A DNA stretch of 64,000 nt from CAWBVG01 sp963792175 (GCA_963792175.1 CAWBVG010000039.1:124001-188000), one strand, 5' to 3'. Counted from the stretch's first letter, positions 41,510 to 51,829 are shown. Notes: a model not told the origin generated them from the sequence alone. Numbers and translations: made by a program.

Positions 41510-42232
41510 GTGCTGATCGCGGCCCTCCGCTCGGTTGTCACCTACGTTGTCGTTTCCCTCTACGTCCTGATCGTCGCGCCGCCCGGGATGCTGATCGCCC
41601 ACCTGACCGGGGCGAAGAAGCACCTCCACGTGCTCGGTCACATTGGTGTGAAGCTCGCGCTCGCCCTCGCAGGGATCACCTATCGGGTCTCTGGCCGCGA
41701 GCACCTGCCGCGCGGCCGCGCCGCGGTGTTCTGCGCGAATCATCAAAGCAACGTCGATCCACCGATCCTGTACGACGCGCTTCACCCGATGATGCACATC
41801 CTGTACAAGGCGGAGCTGAACAAGATTCCCGTCCTCGTGCGGGCGTTTCGATACGGCGGTTTTCTCCCCGTGGACCGTCGAAACAAGGAGGCCGCGCTGC
41901 GATCGATCGAGGTCGGCGCCGAATCAATCAGGTCGGGCAACTCCTTTCTCATCTTTCCCGAGGGTACGCGAAGCCGCACTGATGAGATGCTGCCGTTCAA
42001 GAAGGGCGGTTTCATCATGGCCATCAAGGCGCAGGCCCCCATCGTGCCGGTGGCCATCCAGGGCGGGCGTGCCGCCATGCAGCGGGGCAGCAAGCTCATT
42101 CGGCCTGTCAAGGTGAGCATCCGCGTCGGCGAGCCGATCGAGACCGCCGGCCACACGCTCGAAGACCGTGACGAGCTGATCGCGCTCACCCGCGAACGGA
42201 TTGTCGCGTTGCTCGCGATGGGACCGGTATAG
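41510..42232 (+). CDS. plsC: 1-acyl-glycerol-3-phosphate acyltransferase (PlsC family)
   Basis: This inner-membrane enzyme makes phosphatidic acid from lysophosphatidic acid and acyl donors. A GTG start at 41510 (VLIAALRSVVTY) is chosen because upstream codons overlap the terminator. One or two N-terminal membrane spans are followed by the four acyltransferase motifs: NHQSNVDPP (HX4D), GGFLPVDRR, FPEGTRSRTDEM and VPVAIQGG. At 240 residues it has the family length. The frame is intact. The frame is also open upstream through the terminator, which is not a plausible start. Confidence 0.9.
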   Translation: MLIAALRSVVTYVVVSLYVLIVAPPGMLIAHLTGAKKHLHVLGHIGVKLALALAGITYRVSGREHLPRGRAAVFCANHQSNVDPPILYDALHPMMHILYKAELNKIPVLVRAFRYGGFLPVDRRNKEAALRSIEVGAESIRSGNSFLIFPEGTRSRTDEMLPFKKGGFIMAIKAQAPIVPVAIQGGRAAMQRGSKLIRPVKVSIRVGEPIETAGHTLEDRDELIALTRERIVALLAMGPV

Positions 42233-42268
42233 ACTGAGCTCGCCAGTGCGGGGAGCTCGCCATGCTCA

Positions 42269-42317
42269 GGGATTAGGGCGAAGGGATTAGGGACTAGCGC
42301 GAAGGGATTCGGGATTA
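42269..42317. repeat. Seven in-phase heptads of GGGATTA / GCGCGAA type
   Basis: Seven consecutive 7-base units run GGGATTA, GGGCGAA, GGGATTA, GGGACTA, GCGCGAA, GGGATTC, GGGATTA, then GCGCG. They lie between plsC and the VWA gene. No complementary arm was found nearby, unlike at other sites. Confidence 0.8.
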
Positions 42318-42349
42318 GCGCGGTCGCGCTGGTCTCGGCTTCGTACGTC

Positions 42350-44501
42350 GTGTCCAGCTTCCTGAGCGCCGGAGCCTCGGCGAAGGCGGTTAGCCGGACC
42401 CAGACCCCCGCGCCGCCTCAACCCGCACAACCGACCTTCCGCACGGAAGCGAACTACGTTCGCGTCGACGTCTATCCCACCAAGGACGGCGCGCCGGTGA
42501 CCGACCTCCGCCAGGAGGATTTCGAGATCGTCGAAGGCGGGGCACCCCAGAGAATCGAGCAGTTCGAACACGTGCTCATCGAGGGGAATCTGCCGCAGGA
42601 CCTGCGCCGCGAGCCCGAGCAGCGTCGAGGCCGGGCGGCAGGCCGCGCAGAACCCGCGCGCGCGCGTGTTCGTGATCTTCCTCGACGTCAATCACGTCGA
42701 AGTCGAGGGCTCGCACAACATCCGACGGCCGCTGGTGGATGCGCTCAACCGGCTGATAGGCCCGGAGGACGTGTTCGCCGTCATGACGCCCGACATGTCA
42801 GCTGGCGGCATCACCTTCGCCCGAAAAACCACGACCATCGAGGGCGAGCTCTCGAAGTACTGGACGTGGGGCCAGCGGGACCGGCTGCTCTCGAAAGACG
42901 CCGAGGAGGAACAGTACAAGTTCTGCTATCCAGGCAATCCAGCGACTATCGACTGTCCCGATACCGACATCGGGATCGCCGACGCGATGATCGAGCGTCG
43001 GCGGGAACGACAGACGTTGAACGCGCTGCACGATCTCGTCACCTATCTTCGCGGCGTACGTGAAGAGCGCAAGGCCATCCTGACTATTACAGACGGATGG
43101 AGGCTGTTCCGCCCCGATACCACGCTTGCGCGGAGGCTGAACTGTCAGGTGCCTACTGGACCGCAGGTCACGATCGATCCTCGCACCGGCCGCCCCACGA
43201 CCAAGCCGACGCCCAACACTCCGGGCCGTGGCCTGACCAATACCGACGCCGATCCGCAGATCTGCGAACGCGATCGGATGGCGCTGGCGCTGCTCGAAGA
43301 CGAGCAGTATTTTCGCGACCTCCTGCAGGAGGCCAATCGCGCGAACGCGTCGTTCTATCCCATCGATCCCCGAGGGCTGGTGGTGTTCGACGAGCCGATC
43401 GCGAAGCCGACGACAAGAGGGTTCCAACCGATGACGCCGCTCGACGGTTGACGCCTCGCGGTTGCGCGCCCGGCTCGACTCCCTGCGCACGCTCGCTGAA
43501 AACACCGACGGCCTCGCGATTGTCGACAGCAACAACCTCGCCGCCGGCATGAAGCGCGTGGTCGCTGATCTCAGCTCGTACTACCTGCTCGGCTATTACA
43601 CGAACACCAAGCTCGATGGGAAATACCACGCGATCACAGTCCGTGTGAAACGCCCCGGCGTGCAGGTGCGCGCGCGGAAGGGGTATCTCGCGGCGACGCC
43701 GGAAGCGATGACCGCCGCGGACGAGGCCGCGGTCCCGCGGCGCCAAAACCTGGCGATCCCGGCTTCGAAGCGAAGGTCGCTGCCGACGCGGAAGCAGCAG
43801 CCGTCAGCGCGGCGATTGGTCCGCTGGCAGGTTACACGCGAGAGGTCCCGCTGCGGGTTCAGATGGCCGTCGGCTGGAAGCCCGGCGACGCGACGTCCGC
43901 CGCGCTCTGGGTGGTCGGCGAGCTCGGCGGGGTGGCCGACGCCGGTCCCCAGTGGAACGAAGGGTTCGACGCGACCGCCACGCTGACGACGCCTGCCGAC
44001 GTCACGGTCGCCACCGGCCGCCTGACGGCGGCGCGCGGCGCGCGGACATTCCGCATCGCGCTCACGCCGTCGCAGCCGCTCGCCGCGGGCGAGTACGTCC
44101 TGCGCGTTGGCGCGCGCGCGGGTTCCTCGACCATTCCGTCGCGCGAGGTGCTGCGGTTCGCGATTCCGGAGGCGCCGGGTTCGGCCGGCGCGTTGTTCAT
44201 CCGCCGCGGACCCACCACCGGCAACAAGGAAGTGCCGACGGCGGACTTGAGATTCCGCAGGAGCGAATCGATTCGCCTCGAAATCCCGACGTCGGCCGAC
44301 GCCGCCGGAACCGCGCGTCTTCTGGATCGAACGGGGAAGCCGCTGGCCGTGCCGGTCGCCACGGCCATTCGCGACGACCCGGATGGATCGCGCTGGCAAA
44401 CGGCGCAGCTCGCGCTGGCGCCGCTGGCGCCTGGCGACTACGTCATCGAGATCGCGAATGGCGAACGGCGGATGCTGTCGGCGTTCCGGATCGTCCCCTG
44501 A
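42350..44501 (+). CDS. VWFA-related Acidobacterial-type secreted protein (frame breaks)
   Basis: This exported protein has a von Willebrand factor A-related domain of the type found widely in Acidobacteriota. The N-terminus is signal-like (VALVSASYVVSSFLSAGASA), but no ATG was found, so GTG 42350 is provisional. FRTEANYVRVDVYPTKDGAPVTDL opens the domain. RARVFVIFLDVNHVEVEGSHNI carries the metal-site aspartate and serine, and later come KAILTITDGWRLF and SSYYLLGYYTNTKLDG. A beta-rich C-terminal region ends ERRMLSAFRIVP. Breaks lie near 42620, 43450 and 43737. Corrected length is ~715 residues. Function is unknown. Confidence 0.8.
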
Positions 44502-44590
44502 CGACAAGAACGCAAAGCGCGCAGAAGATCGCAAAGCCAAAACAGACTTTGCGGTCTTAGCGGCCTTTGCGTTCAACGGCTGTCGTCAGG
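44497..44590. terminator. Long stepped inverted repeat between convergent genes
   Basis: CCTGACGACA (44497-44506) pairs with TGTCGTCAGG (44581-44590). Inside, CGCAAAG at 44511 and 44530 face CTTTGCG at 44547 and 44565. The two convergent genes' TGA stops lie within the outer arms, so the element overlaps both 3' ends. It looks like a bidirectional terminator built from repeated words. Confidence 0.75.
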
Positions 44591-45707
44591 AGCCGCCGAG
44601 CGAGAACGTCAGCGTCCACGGTTTGAGCGGCTGACCGTCGGTCCCGAGAATCCCTTCCTGCAGCTCCACTTTCAGCGTGCGGAAGCGTTCGAGCGGCTTG
44701 GTGAACTTCAGCTCGAGAACCCGGTTGGCGGCGTTGTATTGAAACGTGAATTCCGCCTGGGGCGTCGTCGGCTCGCCGCGTTCGGCGCTTTGCGCCTCGA
44801 GATACCGCGCCCGGATGTGTCCCCTCAACGTCTTGGTATCGAGATCGCGCGTGAACTGGATCCGGACGCTCGTGGCCAGCGAGACATCCGTTTCGTCCTC
44901 GGTCGGCGCGCTGAACACCACGGTCGGCGGCGGCGCGGCAGGCACGCGGATCGGCTCGTCCTCGGTCGCGACCGGCTCGGTCGGCGGCTTCGACAGCGTC
45001 AGGCTGCCGGCTTCGGCGTCCAGCCACAGCAGACCGCGGGCCTGCCGAATCGTTCCCTTGACCTGCAGCCAGCGCGAGGAATCGATCCGCGAGTCGAGGG
45101 CGAGCTCGAATTCCTTGCCGTTCGTGTCTCGAATCTTCGGGCGCATGTTCGACACCCAGATCGCGGCGTCCGCCGAGCGCAGCACGAAATCGTAGCGGCT
45201 CTTGTTCGGCGCGTCCGGCAGGTCGCCCATCAGGTTGCGGCCCGAGTACTGGCCCGTGATCGTCACCTTCTGCTCGAGATACCGCGACGGATTGAGAACG
45301 ACCGTGCGGATGGGCGGCGCGGTGCCTGGCGTCGGCGGCGGCGCGGCCGTTACCGCGGTTGCGACGATGGCCGTCACTTCGCCGGGCCGCGGCCACGCTC
45401 CGTCCGGATCGAAATGAAAGGTCGCGCGCAGGTCGTAGCCGCTCAGTTTGGGCTCGTCCGGCTTCATGCGCCCGATGTCCCAGAATTCGCCGCGGATCTC
45501 GTCGACGCCGTCCGGTGCGTTGCCCTTGAAGACCAGCCGGATCGACGCGGTGTCGTCCGACACTTTGATGCCGTCCTGGGCGAGCGCGACCTTGCCGACG
45601 ACGACCACGGGACGTCCGTGATAGAAGCCAGGGTAGGCCAGTAGAGCGGCCAGATTCGACGCGCGCCGGGTCACAGGCTGCGCGTAGACCGCCGAGGCCA
45701 CGAGCAA
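44586..45707 (-). CDS. Secreted Ig-like domain protein
   Basis: This 373-residue exported protein has a TTG start; the signal sequence (FALLVASAVYAQ) appears to begin a little upstream, so the exact start is uncertain. The first half is beta-rich with two OB-like segments: GFYHGRPVVVVGKVALAQDG and SRYLEQKVTITGQYSG. A Pro/Ala linker (PAAPPPTVVFSAPT) precedes a C-terminal Big_5/SbsA Ig-like domain (DETDVSLATSVRIQFTRDLD, RYLEAQSAERGE, FQYNAANRVLELKF, LQEGILGTDGQPLKPWTLTFSLGGS). The function is unknown; it is probably periplasmic or surface-located. Confidence 0.72.
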   Translation of the reverse strand: MLVASAVYAQPVTRRASNLAALLAYPGFYHGRPVVVVGKVALAQDGIKVSDDTASIRLVFKGNAPDGVDEIRGEFWDIGRMKPDEPKLSGYDLRATFHFDPDGAWPRPGEVTAIVATAVTAAPPPTPGTAPPIRTVVLNPSRYLEQKVTITGQYSGRNLMGDLPDAPNKSRYDFVLRSADAAIWVSNMRPKIRDTNGKEFELALDSRIDSSRWLQVKGTIRQARGLLWLDAEAGSLTLSKPPTEPVATEDEPIRVPAAPPPTVVFSAPTEDETDVSLATSVRIQFTRDLDTKTLRGHIRARYLEAQSAERGEPTTPQAEFTFQYNAANRVLELKFTKPLERFRTLKVELQEGILGTDGQPLKPWTLTFSLGGS

Positions 45708-45732
45708 CGCAAAGGCCGCGAAGATCGCAGCT

Positions 45733-45817
45733 AGCCCCGAGCCCCCCGCCTCCGCTCGCGTGCATCGTCGCGAGCTTCGGCGAGGCAGGCTCAGCTAGCC
45801 CCAAGCCCCGAGCCCCG
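45733..45817. repeat. Two AGCCCCR heptad blocks around a hairpin
   Basis: AGCCCCG-AGCCCCC (45733-45746) and AGCCCCA-AGCCCCG-AGCCCCG (45797-45817) are direct heptad blocks, both preceded by a GCT sequence. Between them GCTCGCG and CGCGAGC (45754-45775) form a 7-bp hairpin. The element lies between the OPT stop and the Ig-like gene start. Confidence 0.75.
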
Positions 45818-45825
45818 ATGCTTCC

Positions 45826-47809
45826 TCACATCACCTTCTTCTGCGCGGCGCGCGACAGGATGACCGCCAGGGCGATGAACAACAACGCGCTGGCGATGTA
45901 GCCGCTGGTGCCGTCGTGCAGGAACGGCAAGGCATTGCCGATCGCTTGCGGGATGCCAATCTTGCCGGTGCCTACCAGCACGGCGTAGAGAATCCCGCAC
46001 AGCGAGCCGCCGGCGATGAGCCCCGAGCTGAACAGCGTTCCGGCGCCGACTTCAGATTCCTCGGCCTTCCCGGTCTGGCGTTCGACAAACGCCCGCACGA
46101 GCCCGCCCGCGAAGATCGGCGCGGTGGTGGCGATCGGCAGGTACGACCCCACGGCGAACGACAGCGAGCGGATGCCGCACAGCTCGAGCGTCACTGACAC
46201 GAAGACGCCGACGAGGACGAGTCCCCACGGCAGGTTCTGATTCAGGAGACCTTTGATGATGGTCGCCATGAGTGTCGCCTGCGGCGCCGGAACCGCCGGG
46301 CGTGCCGATGCCGAACACGCTATGCAGATACAACGTCGTCCATCCGATGACGCCGGCCGAGGTAATGACGCCGATGATCAGTCCGAGTTGCTGGTAGATC
46401 GGCGTCGCGCCGACGAGAAACCCGGTTTTCAGATCTTGAGACGTGCCACCGGCGTTCGCGGCCGCAATGCAGACGACCGCGCCCACGCAGAGCGCAATCG
46501 GCCCATATTGGTTGCCGGTCCAGCCGAGCGCCACGAACATCAGGCACGTGAGAATCAGCGTCGCAATCGTCATGCCTGAAATCGGGTTCGAGGAAGTGCC
46601 GATCAGGCCGGTGATCCGCGACGACACGGTGACGAAGAGGAAGCCGAAGATGATGACGAGAATGGCCGCGAGGAAATTGCCCTGCGTCGGCATCTTCGGC
46701 GCGACCGCTAGAAAAATTGCCAGTAGCAGCGACCCGCCGAGCACGAAGACGGTGGGAAGGTCGCGCTCGGTCCGGACCGCCGCGGCGCTGCCGGCGCCTG
46801 CGCCGAAGTCCTTGATGCCTTCCCGTGCCGACGCGATGATCGTCGGCAGCGTGCGGCCCAGCGTGATGAGGCCGGCGGCCAGCACCGCGCCCGCGCCGAT
46901 GTAGCGGATGTACGCGCTCCACAGCTGCGCGGCGCTCATTTCCATGATCTTGAACGGCTGTCCCGTCGCCGGGTTGTTCGCGAAGTTCGGGTGAATCGGC
47001 GGGAACGGCACGGGAATGTACGAGCCGAAAATCGTGATCAGGGGCAGCAGCACGAGCCAGGAGAGCACGCCGCCCGCGAACATCGTGCCTGCGATCCGCG
47101 GACCGATGACATAGCCGACGCCCATGTATTCGGGCGAGATGTCGACGTTCAACGTCGCGTTGGGGAACTGGCTGCTGCGCGGCGTCGAGTAATCGAGCTC
47201 CGTGAGGAAGAGGTTGAAGACCCACGACAGCGCCTTCCACAAGGCGCCGACGCCGACGCCGGCGAACACCATCGACGCCAGCTTGCCGCCGCGCTCGCCG
47301 GCGACGAGCACGTCGGCGCAGGCCGCGCCTTCCGGGTACGGCAGCACGCCGTGCTCCTTGACGATCAGCGCCCGCCGCAGCGGCACCATCATCAGCACGC
47401 CGAGAATGCCGCCGGCGAAGGCCAGCATCGCGATCTGGTAGTAGTTGAAGTAGGCCGGCCCGTCGGGCGTCAGGAAGATCAACGCGGGGATCGTGAAGAC
47501 GACGCCGCCGGCGACAGATTCTCCGGCCGATCCAATGGTCTGGACGATGTTGTTCTCGAGAATCGTCGAGCCGCCGAGCTTCTTGAGGACCGAAATCGCC
47601 AGCACGGCAATCGGGATCGAGGCGCTGACCGTGAGGCCGGCGCGCAGTCCCAGATAGACGGTCGACGCGCCGAACAGCAGTCCGAAGAGGACGCCGATCA
47701 CGATCGCCTTCAGCGTGAATTCGGCTGGCGACTGCGAGGCCGCCACGTACGGTTGAAACGCGGGCGATTTCCCGGCAGCAGGGGCCGTTTTTGCGGCAGC
47801 AGTAGCCAT
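45826..47809 (-). CDS. OPT family oligopeptide transporter (one frame break)
   Basis: This is a proton-coupled oligopeptide or metal-chelate transporter with about fifteen membrane spans. It starts MATAAAKTAP. Typical OPT segments are ASQSPAEFTLKAIVIGVLFGLLFGASTVYLGLRAGLTV near the start, NIVQTIGSAGESVAGGVVFTIPALIFL and SSNPISGMTIATLIL. One extra base near 46304 shifts the frame between FGIGT and PAVPAPQATLMATIIKGLL. The C-terminal spans follow (SFAVGSYLPIATTAPIFAGG). Corrected length is ~660 residues, normal. It is divergent from rex. Substrate is unknown; OPT members import peptides or siderophore-like chelates. Confidence 0.92.
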
Positions 47810-47857
47810 GGGGCCGGATATTAGCATGCGCTTTTTTGGTACAATCTTCTTTCGCTT

Positions 47858-48547
47858 GTGAAACAGTCGAACAAAGCGGCGTCGCGCGCACAGGCGGGGC
47901 GCCAGACCGCGGATCAGGTCTCGGAGCTCACCACCAATCGCCTCTCGGTCTACCTTCGCTGCCTCAACGTGCTCGAAAGCGCCGGCGTCCGCACCATCTC
48001 GTCGCAGTCGCTCGCCGAGCAGTTCCACCTCAACGCCGCGCAGATTCGCAAGGACCTCGCGTACTTCGGCGAGTTCGGCGTCCGCGGCGTCGGCTACTAC
48101 GTCCGCGACCTGAAGCGCCACCTGCGCCAGATTCTCGGACTCGATCGCAAGCTGCGCGTCGCCATCATGGGCGCCGGCAACCTCGGTCTCGCGCTCGCGG
48201 ACTATCCCGGCTTCCGGCAGGAAGGCTTCGAGATCTCGGCGCTCTTCGACAACCTCCGTGAGAAAGTCGGCCAGCAGTCGCGCCTGGGCGTGCCGATCTA
48301 CGACATCCACGATCTCAAGAAGATCGCCAAGCGCGAAGGCATCCGCATCGCCGTCATCGCCGTGCCGGCGCCGTCCGCGCAGCAGGTCCTCAACCTGGTC
48401 GTCGCCGCCGGCGTCAAGGCGGTGCTCAATTTCTCGCCGGGCACGCTGCAGGCGCCGCCGGACGTGAAGCTCAAGAGCGTCGACCTGACGGTGTCACTCG
48501 AAAGCCTCTCGTTTTTCCTGGCCCAGGACAATGGCGAAGAAGCGTAG
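47858..48547 (+). CDS. rex: Redox-sensing transcriptional repressor Rex
   Basis: Rex senses the NADH/NAD+ ratio and represses fermentation and respiratory genes. The 229-residue protein has a winged-helix N-terminus (NRLSVYLRCLNVLESAG, ISSQSLAEQFHLNAAQIRKDLAYFGEFG) and a Rossmann domain (RVAIMGAGNLGLALADYPGF, IAVIAVPAPSAQQV), ending with a domain-swapped helix (SLSFFLAQ). The GTG start is preferred over later starts. Its 3' end overlaps the moaC start by 17 bases. It is divergent from OPT, 48 bases apart. Confidence 0.94.
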   Translation: MKQSNKAASRAQAGRQTADQVSELTTNRLSVYLRCLNVLESAGVRTISSQSLAEQFHLNAAQIRKDLAYFGEFGVRGVGYYVRDLKRHLRQILGLDRKLRVAIMGAGNLGLALADYPGFRQEGFEISALFDNLREKVGQQSRLGVPIYDIHDLKKIAKREGIRIAVIAVPAPSAQQVLNLVVAAGVKAVLNFSPGTLQAPPDVKLKSVDLTVSLESLSFFLAQDNGEEA

Positions 48548-49048
48548 GGCAGGACGGGCGGGAAGGGCTGGAAGCGAGGTGCCGCGCTGTCGCACGTCGA
48601 TGCGCGCGGGCGCGTGAAGATGGTCGACGTCGGCGCCAAAGCGGTGACCGCGCGCGAAGCGGTGGCGCGCGGCAGCATCACGATGTCGCGCGAAGCGCTC
48701 CGACTGATACGAACCGGCCGGGTCAAGAAAGGCGATCCGCTGCAGACCGCGCGGCTGGCCGGCATCCTCGCGGCGAAACAGACCTCCGCGCTGATTCCGC
48801 TCTGCCATCCGCTGCCGCTGACGGGCGTCGACGTCGAGCTGACGCCGCGGCCGCGAGGCTACGACATCGAAGCCCGCGTGCGCACGACCGCGCAGACCGG
48901 TGTGGAAATGGAGGCGCTCACCGCCGTCGCCGTCGCCGCGCTGACCATCTACGACATGGTCAAGGCGGTCGACAAGACGATGGTGATCGGCGACATTGCG
49001 CTGATGTTCAAGTCAGGCGGACGATCGGGCACCTATACCAGGCCGTGA
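48531..49048 (+). CDS. moaC: Cyclic pyranopterin monophosphate synthase MoaC (one frame break)
   Basis: MoaC converts the MoaA product to cyclic pyranopterin monophosphate in molybdenum-cofactor synthesis. The start (MAKKRRAGRAG) lies inside the rex end. A break near 48590 then leads to LSHVDARGRVKMVDVGAKAVTAREAVA. Conserved motifs are SALIPLCHPLPLTGVDVEL, ARVRTTAQTGVEMEALTAV and YDMVKAVDKTM (catalytic Lys), ending KSGGRSGTY. Corrected length is ~172 residues, normal. The neighbouring dehydrogenase start overlaps its stop as GTGA. Confidence 0.92.
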
Positions 49049-50041
49049 TCATCCTCGTCGGTGTCATCAGCCCGGCGGCGATCTGGGTCCTGCCGCGTTC
49101 CTTCGTGGATCAGCTCCGCCGCGATTTTCCACAACACACGTTCCTCGAGGCCTGGGATCGCGATACGCTGCGCCGTCTGCTGCCCGACGCCGACGTGGCA
49201 TTCACGCCGTTCGTCGATCGCGATGTCTTTCCAGCGGCCACGCGCCTGCGCTGGGTGCAGAGTCCGGCGGTCGGTGTCGGCAGCCTCATGTTCCCCGAGT
49301 TGCTCGCCAGTCCGGTGGTCCTGACCAGCGCGCGCGGCATCCGGGCCAGGGCGATTGCGGAACACGTCATCGGTGTCACCATCGCCCTGGCGCGCCGGCT
49401 GCCCGCGGCGATGCGCGCGCAAGCGGCCCACCACTGGGCACAGAACGAGCTCGAAGGACCGACGTCCGGCGTTCGCTCTCTCGACGGCCTGCGGATGGGG
49501 ATTGTCGGTCTCGGATCGATCGGCATGGAGATCGTCAAGCTCGCCTTGCCGTTCGGGATCCGCGTATCCGGAATCCGTCGCCGGCCTTCCGGATCGCCGA
49601 CGCCGACGATCGCCGGCGTCGATGACGTGCTCTCGCCGGAACGCTTGCCGGAGCTGTTGGAGAAGAGCGACGTCGTCGTGCTGGCCGTTCCCCATACACC
49701 CGAGACCAAGCAGCTGATCGGCCGCGCCGAGATCGATCGGATGAAGCGCGGCGCCTTCCTCGTGAACATCGCGCGCGGCAAGCTCATCGACGACTCGGCC
49801 GTCGCCGACGCCTTGCGCGACGGCCGGTTGGGCGGCGCCGCGCTCGACGTCTTTACGCGCGAGCCGCTGGAGGCCATCGAGTCCGTACTGGGATCTGCCG
49901 AACGTCATCGTCACGCCGCACACGTCAGGCGCCATGCAGGACTACTGGACGCCGCTCGTCGCGCTCTTCGGCGAGAATCTCCGCCGGTTCGAAAAAGGCG
50001 AGCCGCTCGTGAACGTCGTTGATAAGATCGCAGGATACTGA
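49045..50041 (+). CDS. D-2-hydroxyacid dehydrogenase (one frame break)
   Basis: This NAD-dependent 2-hydroxyacid dehydrogenase has a GTG start that overlaps the moaC stop. The N-terminal substrate domain reads FTPFVDRDVFPAATRLRWVQSPAVG. The NAD domain has GMEIVKLAL preceded by the GIVGLGSIG dinucleotide loop, then VVVLAVPHTPETKQLIG and VNIARGKLIDD with the catalytic Arg. Glu is in REPLE, and after a break near 49880 the catalytic His lies in IVTPHTSG. It ends NVVDKIAGY. Corrected length is ~331 residues. Substrate is unknown. Confidence 0.9.
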
Positions 50042-50042
50042 C

Positions 50043-50810
50043 GTGAGAACCCTGGCTGCGGCCCTCGCCGCGACGATCATGACGATCCCGCAGATCCCAA
50101 CCGGATCCAACCTGCCGGTGTACGGCTACCAGATCGTGCATGTCTACCCTCACGACCCGAAGGCGTTCACCCAGGGACTGCAGTATCTCGACGGCGTCTT
50201 CTACGAAGGCACGGGACAGGTGGGCCAGTCGTCGATTCGAAAGGTCGAGGTCGAGACCGGAAAGGTTCTGCAACAGCGGGACGTGCCGCCGCCGCACTTC
50301 GGCGAGGGCATCACCGTCTGGAAAAACGATCTGCTGGAGCTGACGTGGCAGACGCACGTCGCGTTCGTGTACGACCGCACGACCTTCGAGCCGAAGAAGA
50401 AGTTCAGTTATCCGGGTGAAGGCTGGGGGCTGACCCACGACGGCACGAACTTGATCATGTCCGACGGCACCAGCGAGCTGCGCGTGCTCGATCCGGTGAC
50501 GTTCGTCGAGAAACGGCGCATCAAGGTTACCGCCGCCGGGATGCCGCTCCGCGAACTCAACGAGGTCGAGTTCGTGAAGGATGAGATCTTCGCGAACATC
50601 TGGATGACCGATTACATCGCCCGGATCGCGCCCGACAGCGGCAAGGTGACGGGCTACATCGATCTGCGCGGCCTGCTGACGTCTGCCGAACGCGCACGCA
50701 CCGACGTCCTCAACGGCGTCGCGTACGACGCCAAAGGGGATCGCCTGTTCGTCACCGGCAAATGGTGGCCGAAGCTCTTCGAGATCAAACTGGTCGCCAA
50801 GGCCAGGTAG
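50043..50810 (+). CDS. Glutaminyl-peptide cyclotransferase
   Basis: This is a plant/bacterial-type glutaminyl cyclase (glutamine cyclotransferase family), which converts N-terminal Gln to pyroglutamate in exported peptides. The GTG start lies one base after the dehydrogenase stop. A signal peptide (LAAALAATIMTIPQI) is present. The five-bladed propeller gives IVHVYPHDPKAFTQGLQYLDG, FYEGTGQVGQSSIRKVE, FGEGITVWKNDLLELTW, GEGWGLTHDGTNLIMSDG, LRELNEVEFVKDEIFANIW and LNGVAYDAKGDRLFVTGK. Length (256 residues) fits. The frame is intact. Confidence 0.92.
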   Translation: MRTLAAALAATIMTIPQIPTGSNLPVYGYQIVHVYPHDPKAFTQGLQYLDGVFYEGTGQVGQSSIRKVEVETGKVLQQRDVPPPHFGEGITVWKNDLLELTWQTHVAFVYDRTTFEPKKKFSYPGEGWGLTHDGTNLIMSDGTSELRVLDPVTFVEKRRIKVTAAGMPLRELNEVEFVKDEIFANIWMTDYIARIAPDSGKVTGYIDLRGLLTSAERARTDVLNGVAYDAKGDRLFVTGKWWPKLFEIKLVAKAR

Positions 50811-50846
50811 GTCAGGTAGGTCGGGTCGCGCCGACCTGTCTCGCCG
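50804..50846. repeat. Nine-base direct repeat plus hairpin after the cyclase gene
   Basis: CAGGTAGGT is repeated twice in tandem at the end of the cyclase gene. It is followed by GGTCGG and CCGACC arms separated by GTCGCG. It lies at the 3' end next to the convergent RibD-C gene and resembles the other repeated-word elements. Confidence 0.55.
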
Positions 50847-50878
50847 AAGCGCGCAGCGCGTAGGCGGAAGCTCGGTCG

Positions 50879-51785
50879 CTAGCTTTCCGAGCGAAGGCGG
50901 GACCTAAGCCGCAGCTGTTCGAAGATCACGCCCTCGTCCGGCCCGGTGCCGCGTTTTCTGACGACGAGATCCCCATTGAGCGGACGTGGATACAGCGGCG
51001 TCCCCGGCTCGCCACCGTCCTTCGCTGACGTCGTCAGATACAAATCCTGAATCAGCCCCGCGTCGATCAGCTGCCGCGCGATCGTCCGGCCGCCGATGCA
51101 CGAGATGCGGGCGATTCCCATGTCGCGGAGCTGCCGGAAGGCGTACGGCAGGTCCCTGGCGGTCGGCATCGTCAGGATGGTCATCCAGGGGCGATTCGCG
51201 ACGGGCGTGATCATCAGCTCCGTGCACGCGCCGACCGTGACGACGACGACGCGCAGCTGCGGCGTGTCGAACAGGCGGCCGCGGAAATCGAGCCCGCGAA
51301 GCGTCGCGACGATTTGAACCGGATGTCGCGGCAGCCGCAGCGACGCGCGCAGCGCGACCAGTTCGGGATGCCAGACCGACAGGACGATTCGGCCGCCGCG
51401 CACCGTCTCGGCCCCTGCCATCACGGCGTCGGCGGCGACGCGTGACAGCCCCTCGTAGATCAGATGCTTGTCGGCTTCGCCCCCTCCGAGAGACGAGGGA
51501 TCCGTCGCAACGGTGTTGCCGTCGCGCGAGCGGACGAACACCAGGCTCGTCGATGGCAGCTCGGTGCCGGGATCGGTGCCGGGATCGGGGCCGGGATCGT
51601 TGGACGGCGCCGCTGAAACGTAGAACGGCCCATCGAACATCCGCCGCGTCCACGCGTTGCCGACAGGGATGATATCCGCCGGCGGCTGGTCGACCTCGGT
51701 GACGAACGGCGAGAGGTCGGCGCGCGCCGCCTCGGCCTCCTTCCGCGCGACGTAGTCGCCGAAGCTCTCGCTCCGTCCTGCCCAT
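50879..51785 (-). CDS. RibD C-terminal / dihydrofolate-reductase-fold protein
   Basis: This NADPH-dependent reductase-fold protein resembles the RibD C-terminal domain. Core motifs are SLVFVRSRDGNTVATDPSSLGG near the start, DADAVMAGAETVRGG, a strand LRVVVVTVGACTELMI, RQLRDMGIARISCIGGRTIARQLIDAGLIQDLYLT and LRLRSRL at the end. An N-terminal segment (ARKEAEAARADLSPFV) lies upstream of the ATG at 51643, but the start region near 51785 seems frameshifted, so the exact start is unclear. A Pro/Asp/Gly-rich insert (DPGPDPGTDPGTE) is unusual. No other riboflavin genes are nearby, so its substrate is unknown. Confidence 0.72.
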
Positions 51786-51829
51786 CCGCCTATCCCGCCG
51801 CGACGGTCCTGGCTCGCCTAGCCCGTCTC

